From positions 62,001 to 126,000 of the forward strand of contig NZ_VFEU01000007.1 of NCBI RefSeq assembly GCF_007858255.1: a stretch of 64,000 bases of DNA, given 5' to 3'. The notes below the pieces were generated by a model. The model was not told where the DNA came from. It was given only the letters and a program-made list of their open reading frames with translations, and ran no database searches. Both the position numbers and the translations under genes were made by a program. Source of the stretch: Pseudomonas rhodesiae. GTDB taxonomy: Bacteria; Pseudomonadota; Gammaproteobacteria; Pseudomonadales; Pseudomonadaceae. Shown in pieces: positions 57,997 through 64,000 of this stretch (position 1 is its first letter; every line of letters starts with the position of its first letter).

Positions 57997-58086
57997 AGTG
58001 TGGGAGGGGGCTTGCCCCCGATGGCAGTGATTCAGCCACGCAATCATTGGCTGACACACCGCCGTCGGGGGCAAGACCCCTCCCAC
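57997..58086. repeat. REPIN downstream of sucD
   Basis: Arms GTGTGGGAGGGGGCTTGCCC and GGGGGCAAGACCCCTCCCAC face each other across about 40 bases. Confidence 0.87.
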
Positions 58087-58330
58087 CCGTGTTCGTATTG
58101 CCAAGTTAAGTACGAAAATGCGACATCGTGATGTCGCTTATCGGACAGTACGCCCCGCAACAGTGCGTTTGTCGCCCTAATTCTGTACTCTGGCCGCCTC
58201 TTTATGCGCCCGCATCCCAAAAGGACGCTTCGCGCTGGAACGGTCGGTCCCCAAAAGGGCCGCCGGTATTTCCCTCATCCACAGGGAATCCCTCTCTAAA
58301 TTCCGATTCAGCAGTGTGGTATTTCCTTAA

Positions 58331-59644
58331 ATGAAAGTGTTGAAAGGCCAGGATATCCTGGCGTTGGGCTTCATGACCTTTGCCCTGTTCGTGGGCGCCG
58401 GCAACATCATCTTCCCGCCTATCGTTGGCTTGCAGTCCGGACCTGACGTCTGGATGGCGGCACTGGGTTTTCTGATCACTGCGGTCGGCCTGCCGGTGGT
58501 CACTGTAATCGCGCTGGCCAAAGTCGGTGGCGGCATGGACGCGTTGAGCAGCCCAATCGGCAAAATCGCCGGTGGCCTGCTGGCGGCAGCGGCGTATCTG
58601 GCGGTAGGCCCGCTGTTCGCCACGCCGCGTACGGCGACCGTGTCCTTTGAAGTGGGCCTTGCGCCCTTGACTGGCGAAAGCCCTCTGGCGCTGTTTCTCT
58701 ACAGCTCCGTGTACTTTCTGGTGGTGTTCTTTGTGTCCCTGTACCCAGGGCGCCTGCTGGATACGGTGGGGCGTTTCCTCGCGCCGCTGAAGATCATAGC
58801 GCTGGCCGTGCTGGGGATCGCCGCATTTGCGCTGCCGGCCGGTGAGGTCGGTGTCGCCACCCCGGAATATGTCGCTGCGCCGTTTTCCCAGGGTTTTATC
58901 AATGGTTACCTGACCATGGATACCCTGGGAGCGCTGGTGTTCGGCATCGTCATCGTCAATGCGATTCGCTCCCGTGGTGTTGAATCGCCGAAGCTGATCA
59001 CCCGTTACGCCATCATTGCCGGCCTGATCGCGGGTGTGGGCTTGGCGCTGGTGTATGTGAGCCTGTTCCGCCTCGGTTCGGGCAGCCATGCGGTAGCCGC
59101 TGGGGCCAGCAACGGCGCTGCGGTACTGCATGCTTACGTGCAGCATACCTTCGGCTCTCTGGGCAGCGGTTTCCTGGCCGTGCTGATCTCCCTGGCGTGC
59201 CTGGTGACGGCGGTGGGCCTGACCTGCGCCTGCGCCGAGTACTTCAGCCGCATCCTGCCGCTGTCCTACAAGACTCTGGTGGTGATCCTGGCGCTGTTCT
59301 CCTTGTTTGTGTCGAACCTGGGCCTGACCAAGCTGATCGCTTTCTCGATCCCGGTACTCACCGCGATCTATCCGCCCTGCATCGTGTTGGTGGCCCTGAG
59401 CTTCTGCAAAGGCTTCTGGCAGGAGCAAGGACGTATCGTTGGGCCGGTGATGCTGGTGTCGTTTATCTTCGGCTGCATCGATGCCCTCAAGGGCGCGGGC
59501 TTGGCGGATTGGCTGCCGGCGCAGTTGGCTAACCTGCCGCTGAGCGAGCAGGGCCTGGCCTGGCTGGTGCCGTCGGTGATGATCCTGGTCGTGGCGGTGG
59601 TGATTGACCGTCTGCTCGGCAAGCGCAGCGAAGCCATCGCATAA
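58331..59644 (+). CDS. brnQ: Branched-chain amino acid:cation symporter (LIV-II, BraB/BrnQ)
   Basis: The 437-residue protein has twelve helices and the family start [28 protein letters not shown], plus [17 protein letters not shown] loop (here [17 protein letters not shown]) and [11 protein letters not shown]. It imports leucine, isoleucine and valine with Na+. P. aeruginosa has braB in the equivalent place. Its stop is followed by a strong terminator. Confidence 0.93.
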   Translation: MKVLKGQDILALGFMTFALFVGAGNIIFPPIVGLQSGPDVWMAALGFLITAVGLPVVTVIALAKVGGGMDALSSPIGKIAGGLLAAAAYLAVGPLFATPRTATVSFEVGLAPLTGESPLALFLYSSVYFLVVFFVSLYPGRLLDTVGRFLAPLKIIALAVLGIAAFALPAGEVGVATPEYVAAPFSQGFINGYLTMDTLGALVFGIVIVNAIRSRGVESPKLITRYAIIAGLIAGVGLALVYVSLFRLGSGSHAVAAGASNGAAVLHAYVQHTFGSLGSGFLAVLISLACLVTAVGLTCACAEYFSRILPLSYKTLVVILALFSLFVSNLGLTKLIAFSIPVLTAIYPPCIVLVALSFCKGFWQEQGRIVGPVMLVSFIFGCIDALKGAGLADWLPAQLANLPLSEQGLAWLVPSVMILVVAVVIDRLLGKRSEAIA

Positions 59645-59667
59645 AGCGCCCGCTTCGAGGATTATTG

Positions 59668-59705
59668 AAATGCCCCGTATCAATCGATACGGGGCATTTT
59701 TTATG
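59668..59705 (+). terminator. Rho-independent terminator of brnQ
   Basis: A 14-bp perfect stem (AAATGCCCCGTATC / GATACGGGGCATTT) with loop AATC, followed by a T-run. Confidence 0.92.
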
Positions 59706-59745
59706 CTTTATGAGAGTGCAGCTTCTAAAGTTGCAACTGGATCAA

Positions 59746-59770
59746 TGTGGGAGGGGCCGGCTCCCTCCCA
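59746..59770. repeat. Short REP palindrome
   Basis: TGTGGGAGGGGCCGGCTCCCTCCCA forms a compact stem. It is a single unit, unlike the paired REPINs elsewhere in the window. Confidence 0.7.
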
Positions 59771-59816
59771 ACGTTGGAGCGCATCGCGCCACCATTCACC
59801 TTCTAACAGGACCCTC

Positions 59817-60557
59817 ATGTCATTCGTCGAAGCCAATCAGATCCACTTGCTTGCCGCCCTGTGGTTCGTGCTGTGTTGGGGCGGCTATACCCGTTATGCC
59901 ACTTGGAAGGCGCGAGACACCGCGTGCCTGGCCAGTGTGTTGCACTTGTATCGCGAAGACTGGATGCGGCGCATGCTGCTGCGGGACAACCGTATCGCCG
60001 ACGCCAGCGTGATCGGCAATCTGGAGCGCAATGCCTCCTTCTTCGCCTCCAGTACCTTGATCATCCTCGCCGGTATTCTCACTGTGCTCGGCGCCTCCGA
60101 ACGCGCCGTGTCGTTGCTGGCGGATATCCCCTGGGTACAACAGGCGTCCCAGGGCATGTCGGAAATCAAATTGCTGTGCCTGGCGCTGGTGTTTGTCTAC
60201 GCGTTTTTCACGTTTAGTTGGTGCATGCGCCAATACAATTTTGCGGCGGTGCTGGTGGGGTCGGCGCCGATGATCGGCGAGCGACATGTGTCCGAACAGG
60301 AGCGTAAAGCCTTCGCACTGAGGGCGGCGCGGGTGATCTCCATGGCGGCCAACCAGTTCAACTTCGGCCTGCGTTCTTATTACTTCGGCATGACCATGCT
60401 GGCGTGGTTTGTCAGCCCATGGTTGTTCATGTTGATGAGCGCCGGCGTAGTGTTCGTGCTGTATCGCCGAGAGTTTCATTCCGACGTATTGGAAGTGATG
60501 GTGTATACGCCAACCGACACGCCATTGCCGGAGCCGGCGAAGGAGGCGGTGTCTTAG
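59817..60557 (+). CDS. DUF599-family membrane protein
   Basis: The 246-residue protein has a first helix, a cytoplasmic stretch (WMRRMLLRDNRIADASVIGNLERNASFFAS, the family signature), then three or four more helices. Function unknown. ATG 59817 has AACAGG upstream at fair distance. A terminator follows. Confidence 0.85.
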   Translation: MSFVEANQIHLLAALWFVLCWGGYTRYATWKARDTACLASVLHLYREDWMRRMLLRDNRIADASVIGNLERNASFFASSTLIILAGILTVLGASERAVSLLADIPWVQQASQGMSEIKLLCLALVFVYAFFTFSWCMRQYNFAAVLVGSAPMIGERHVSEQERKAFALRAARVISMAANQFNFGLRSYYFGMTMLAWFVSPWLFMLMSAGVVFVLYRREFHSDVLEVMVYTPTDTPLPEPAKEAVS

Positions 60558-60584
60558 CCATCTAGTTAAATGCCGGACAAAGTA

Positions 60585-60616
60585 AAGCCCGCTATATAAG
60601 CGGGCTTTCTTTTTGC
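60585..60616 (+). terminator. Terminator after the DUF599 gene
   Basis: Stem AAAGCCCGC / GCGGGCTTT with loop TATATAA followed by CTTTTT. It lies between convergent genes. Confidence 0.88.
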
Positions 60617-60640
60617 AGCACTGCTAATTCAAGCCAGGTC

Positions 60641-60883
60641 TCAAGAACCGGTGGCAGGTGCTGCTTCTTTCGCGGCGGCTTCGTTGGATTCAGCCTGAGC
60701 TTTGGCAGCATCGGCGTTTTCTTTCGCAGCGTCGTTCACTTTATCCTGAGCCTTCGCCATATCTTTCTGAGCTTGCTCAGAATGTGCAGCGGCGTCTTGG
60801 GCTTTGTCTTCGGATTTCTTGTCGCAGGCAGCCAGACCGAGGGCAGCGGCCAGCATCATGGAAATAGCTAAAGTCTTGCGCAT
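60641..60883 (-). CDS. Small Ala/Lys-rich lipoprotein
   Basis: The 80-residue precursor has a lipobox LAAC (Cys at residue 20). The mature part is an uninterrupted charged helix with heptad-like Ala, Lys, Asp and Glu (AQKDMAKAQDKVNDAAKENADAAKAQ), reminiscent of OprI/Lpp-like coiled-coil lipoproteins but without the terminal Lys that links Lpp to peptidoglycan. It is expected in the cell envelope. A perfect AGGAG site precedes the ATG. Confidence 0.85.
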   Translation of the reverse strand: MRKTLAISMMLAAALGLAACDKKSEDKAQDAAAHSEQAQKDMAKAQDKVNDAAKENADAAKAQAESNEAAAKEAAPATGS

Positions 60884-61041
60884 GGGGTGTTTCTCCTTAT
60901 TGAAGATATCTACTGGCCTTTCGAGCCTGAGGGTTCAGCATTAGTTCCTTTAATTACGCAGATATATAAACCGCACCCTGCAAGGAACTTTGGCCCGCAC
61001 CACATACTCCGCGGATTAACACGAATAAGAGTCTAGACCGA

Positions 61042-61518
61042 ATGACCGAAAACCCACTATTAGAACGTGCCCGGCGCTTCGTTTCGGCATTGCGCCATTG
61101 CCACGTGCTGGGCATTACCGTGCATGAGGCTAATCGGGACGGCATGACCCTCGTCTTGCCTTACAGCCCGGCGATTGTTGGTGACCCCCAGTCCGGCGTG
61201 ATCCACGGCGGCGCGCTGACCTCCTTGATGGACACGGCCTGCGGCATGGCGACTCTATGTGCGCTGGAGGAATTCGAGGTGTGCCCGACCCTCGATCTAC
61301 GCATCGATTACATGCATCCGGCCGCACCTCACAAGCCGGTGTATGGCTTCGCCCAGTGCTACCGAGTCACGACCGACGTGATCTTCACCCGTGGCTTCGC
61401 CTATCAGGATGACCCGCAGCAGCCCATCGCCCATGTGGTGGGCACGTTTATGCGCATGGGCAAGCGTCTCAAGGGCACGCAGGGGCTGGGCGATACGATC
61501 AAGGGAGCGCAGGCATGA
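61042..61518 (+). CDS. PaaI-type hotdog thioesterase
   Basis: The 158-residue hotdog-fold protein has the PaaI/YdiI signature GVIHGGALTSLMDTACGMAT, with the catalytic-site HGG and Asp, followed by the LDLRIDYMHPA strand. It hydrolyses acyl-CoA thioesters; substrate unknown. It overlaps the next thioesterase gene by 4 bases (ATGA), so two paralogues are made from one message. Confidence 0.88.
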   Translation: MTENPLLERARRFVSALRHCHVLGITVHEANRDGMTLVLPYSPAIVGDPQSGVIHGGALTSLMDTACGMATLCALEEFEVCPTLDLRIDYMHPAAPHKPVYGFAQCYRVTTDVIFTRGFAYQDDPQQPIAHVVGTFMRMGKRLKGTQGLGDTIKGAQA

Positions 61519-61967
61519 CCCATCGATTCAAAACACGCCTCGAACAAGCCCATGCCCGCGGTGACTATACGGCGCTGCTGGACGGGATTCCGTATGCCCA
61601 ATTGATCGGCATTGAATGCACGCGGTTGGGCGATGAATTGCTGTTTCGCCTGCCGGCCAACAAAGACAACATTGGTAACCCCATTTTGCCGGCCTTGCAC
61701 GGCGGTGTGATCGCCGGGTTCATGGAGTTGGCGGCAGCGTTGCACTTGCTGGTGTTTACCGGGGCGCCAGGGCTGCCGAAAATCATCGACTTTTCCCTGG
61801 ATTACCTGCGTGCCGGTCAGTTCCGCGACACCTACGCCACCTGTCAGGTGTGGCGCCAGGGGCGGCGTGTGGCGAATGTGGCGATCACCGCGTGGCAAAG
61901 CACGGCGGCAGAGCCGATTGCCACGGCCCGTGCGCATTTCAAGATTGAGGAGGCGAGTCGCCCTTGA
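61515..61967 (+). CDS. Second hotdog thioesterase
   Basis: The 150-residue hotdog protein has the equivalent helix LPALHGGVIAGFMELAAALHLL, with Glu in the position of the Asp seen in its partner, and the strand IIDFSLDYLRAGQ. The pair may form a heteromer or have different substrates. About 90 bases separate it from htpG. Confidence 0.86.
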   Translation: MTHRFKTRLEQAHARGDYTALLDGIPYAQLIGIECTRLGDELLFRLPANKDNIGNPILPALHGGVIAGFMELAAALHLLVFTGAPGLPKIIDFSLDYLRAGQFRDTYATCQVWRQGRRVANVAITAWQSTAAEPIATARAHFKIEEASRP

Positions 61968-62056
61968 AATCCTGGTCTTAGCCCCCAACTTTGATGACAA
62001 CCCGCCGCCGACCCTAAAGGTCGGGGCCACTGCCATCCAATTGGAGTTTGATGACC

Positions 62057-63961
62057 ATGAGTGTGGAAACTCAAAAGGAAACCCTGGGCTTCCAGACCGA
62101 GGTGAAGCAACTGCTGCACCTCATGATCCATTCGCTGTATTCCAACAAGGAAATCTTCCTTCGCGAATTGATCTCGAACGCCTCTGACGCTGTCGACAAA
62201 TTACGTTTCGAAGCCCTGTCCAAGCCCGAGTTGCTGGAAGGTGGCGCCGAACTGAAAATCCGCGTGAGCTTCGACAAGGACGCCAAAACCGTCACCCTCG
62301 AAGACAACGGTATCGGCATGAGCCGTGACGATGCGGTCACCCACCTGGGGACCATCGCCAAATCTGGCACTGCCGATTTTATGAAGAACCTGTCGGGCGA
62401 CCAAAAGAAGGATTCGCATCTGATCGGCCAGTTTGGCGTGGGCTTCTACTCGGCCTTTATTGTCGCCGATAAGGTTGAAGTGTTTAGCCGTCGCGCCGGC
62501 CTCGACGCCAGCGAAGGCGTGCACTGGGCGTCGAAAGGCGAGGGCGAATTTGAAATCGCCACCATCGATAAGCCAGACCGCGGTACTCGCATCGTGTTGC
62601 ACCTCAAGTCCGGTGAAGAAGAATTCGCCGACGGCTGGCGCCTGCGCAATATCATCAAAAAGTACTCCGACCACATCGCACTGCCGATCGAGCTGCCTAA
62701 AGAACAGGCTGCCGCCGAAGGCGAAGAAGCCCCGGCCCAGGAATGGGAAGTGGTCAACCGCGCCAGCGCCCTGTGGACCCGTCCTCGCACCGAGATCAAG
62801 GACGAGGAGTACCAAGAGTTCTACAAGCACATCGCTCACGATTACGAAAACCCGCTGAGCTGGAGCCACAACAAGGTTGAAGGCAAGCTGGAATACAGCT
62901 CGCTGCTCTACGTACCGGCCCGCGCGCCGTTTGACCTGTACCAGCGTGAGGCGCCGAAAGGCCTGAAACTCTATGTACAGCGCGTATTCGTGATGGATCA
63001 GGCGGAATCCTTCCTGCCGTTGTACCTGCGCTTTATCAAAGGCGTGGTCGACTCCAACGACTTGTCGCTGAACGTGTCGCGGGAAATCCTGCAGAAAGAC
63101 CCGATCATCGACTCCATGAAGTCGGCGCTGACCAAGCGCGTACTCGACATGCTGGAAAAACTGGCGAAGAACGAGCCTGAGCAATACAAAGGCTTCTGGA
63201 AAAACTTCGGCCAGGTCATGAAAGAAGGCCCGGCGGAAGATTTTGCCAACAAGGAAAAAATCGCTGGCCTGCTGCGTTTCGCTTCGACTCAGGGCGAAGA
63301 CGGCGAGCAAGTGGTGTCCCTGGCCGAGTACCTGGCACGCGCCAAGGAAGGTCAGGACAAGATCTATTACCTGACCGGCGAAACCTACGCTCAGGTCAAA
63401 AACAGCCCGCACCTGGAAGTCTTCCGTAAAAAAGGCATCGAAGTGCTGCTGCTGACCGATCGTATCGACGAGTGGCTGATGAGCTACCTCAGCGAGTTCG
63501 ACGGTAAGTCGTTCGTCGACGTGGCCCGTGGCGACCTGGACCTGGGTAACCTGGATTCGGAAGAGGACAAAAAAGCCGCTGAAGAAGTGGCCAAGTCCAA
63601 AGAAGGCCTGGTTGAACGCATCAAGACCGCCCTGGGCGAAGCTGTCAGCGAAGTACGGGTTTCCCACCGTCTGACCGATTCCCCGGCGATCCTGGCCATC
63701 GGCGAGCAGGACCTGGGCATGCAAATGCGTCAGATCCTTGAGGCGAGCGGGCAGAAAGTGCCAGACTCCAAGCCGATCTTCGAATTCAACCCTGCGCATC
63801 CGTTGATCGAGAAGCTCGACGGCGAGCAGAACGAAGAGCGTTTTGGCGACCTGTCGCACATCCTGTTCGACCAGGCAGCCCTGGCCGCCGGCGACAGCTT
63901 GAAAGACCCGGCCGCCTATGTGCGCCGACTGAACAAGCTGTTGGTTGAACTGTCGGTTTAA
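62057..63961 (+). CDS. htpG: Chaperone HtpG (Hsp90)
   Basis: The 634-residue ATP-dependent chaperone has the GHKL ATPase motifs [15 protein letters not shown] (catalytic Glu, Mg-binding Asn), LEDNGIGM and [13 protein letters not shown], the middle domain with [10 protein letters not shown] and the C-terminal dimerisation domain. ATG 62057 ([10 protein letters not shown]) is used; ATG 62051, two codons earlier, is closer to GGAG and also possible. No sigma-32 promoter was identified. A terminator follows the stop. Confidence 0.95.
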   Translation: MSVETQKETLGFQTEVKQLLHLMIHSLYSNKEIFLRELISNASDAVDKLRFEALSKPELLEGGAELKIRVSFDKDAKTVTLEDNGIGMSRDDAVTHLGTIAKSGTADFMKNLSGDQKKDSHLIGQFGVGFYSAFIVADKVEVFSRRAGLDASEGVHWASKGEGEFEIATIDKPDRGTRIVLHLKSGEEEFADGWRLRNIIKKYSDHIALPIELPKEQAAAEGEEAPAQEWEVVNRASALWTRPRTEIKDEEYQEFYKHIAHDYENPLSWSHNKVEGKLEYSSLLYVPARAPFDLYQREAPKGLKLYVQRVFVMDQAESFLPLYLRFIKGVVDSNDLSLNVSREILQKDPIIDSMKSALTKRVLDMLEKLAKNEPEQYKGFWKNFGQVMKEGPAEDFANKEKIAGLLRFASTQGEDGEQVVSLAEYLARAKEGQDKIYYLTGETYAQVKNSPHLEVFRKKGIEVLLLTDRIDEWLMSYLSEFDGKSFVDVARGDLDLGNLDSEEDKKAAEEVAKSKEGLVERIKTALGEAVSEVRVSHRLTDSPAILAIGEQDLGMQMRQILEASGQKVPDSKPIFEFNPAHPLIEKLDGEQNEERFGDLSHILFDQAALAAGDSLKDPAAYVRRLNKLLVELSV

Positions 63962-63973
63962 CAACGTTGTAGG

Positions 63974-63999
63974 AAAAACCCGCTTCGGCGGGTTTTTTC
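63974..63999 (+). terminator. Rho-independent terminator of htpG
   Basis: A 10-bp stem (AAAAACCCGC / GCGGGTTTTT) with a TTCG tetraloop and T-run ends the window. Confidence 0.93.
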
Positions 64000-64000
64000 G

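Overview
The window is a chromosomal segment of a fluorescent Pseudomonas, most likely of the P. fluorescens group. The basis is gene content and order that match, from memory, the P. aeruginosa ccm, cysP-gcl and gltA-sdh-suc-htpG neighbourhoods. About ten intergenic palindromes built on GGGAGGGGGCTTGCCCCC also fit the REP/REPIN repeats of that group. No tRNA, rRNA, CRISPR array, prophage or transposase gene was seen.

Layout. 1-2.3 kb: end of a Kef-type antiporter, a glutaredoxin-like protein, a small gene behind a LexA box, an RluA-type pseudouridine synthase and a small lipoprotein. 2.3-4.7 kb: molybdenum cofactor genes (mobA divergent from moaB-moeA). 4.8-8.0 kb: an unrecognised P-loop protein that looks like a secreted effector, then an FlhB-tail protein and a FliK-like protein. 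8.2-15.5 kb: the complete cytochrome c maturation operon ccmABCDEFGHI plus a Pro-rich lipoprotein. 15.6-17.9 kb: an AT-rich inserted cassette encoding a heme-oxygenase-like iron oxidase, a 55-aa rubredoxin and a LysE-type exporter, bounded by diverged copies of the lipoprotein 3' end and terminator; the distal terminator copy is split by a small MITE-like element. 18.1-20.3 kb: an EamA exporter overlapping an ATP-grasp ligase of the L-amino-acid ligase type. 20.4-27.2 kb: PhnN, a serralysin-like protease, an MFS transporter, a sulfate-binding protein, a potassium channel and a urea transporter. 27.4-35.2 kb: the glyoxylate-to-pyruvate operon gcl-hyi-glxR-ttuD-pyk, a divergent GlcG-like protein and a TetR regulator. 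35.3-44.7 kb: a DUF808 protein, a small gene behind a canonical hrp box (HrpL-type promoter), an MlaA-like/hydrolase pair, a membrane GH17 glucan enzyme, a betaine-type binding protein and the acetate symporter pair. 44.9-57.9 kb: TCA-cycle genes gltA / sdhCDAB-sucAB-lpdG-sucCD. 58.3-64.0 kb: BrnQ, DUF599 protein, small lipoprotein, two hotdog thioesterases, htpG.

Most of the window is core metabolism. The accessory parts are (i) the oxidase-rubredoxin-exporter cassette next to the amino-acid ligase-exporter pair, which together could form a small undescribed amino-acid or dipeptide natural-product locus; (ii) the hrp-box gene, a candidate type III secreted protein; and (iii) the P-loop protein at 4.8 kb. 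Functions rest on recognised motifs and context read by eye; no database search was run.
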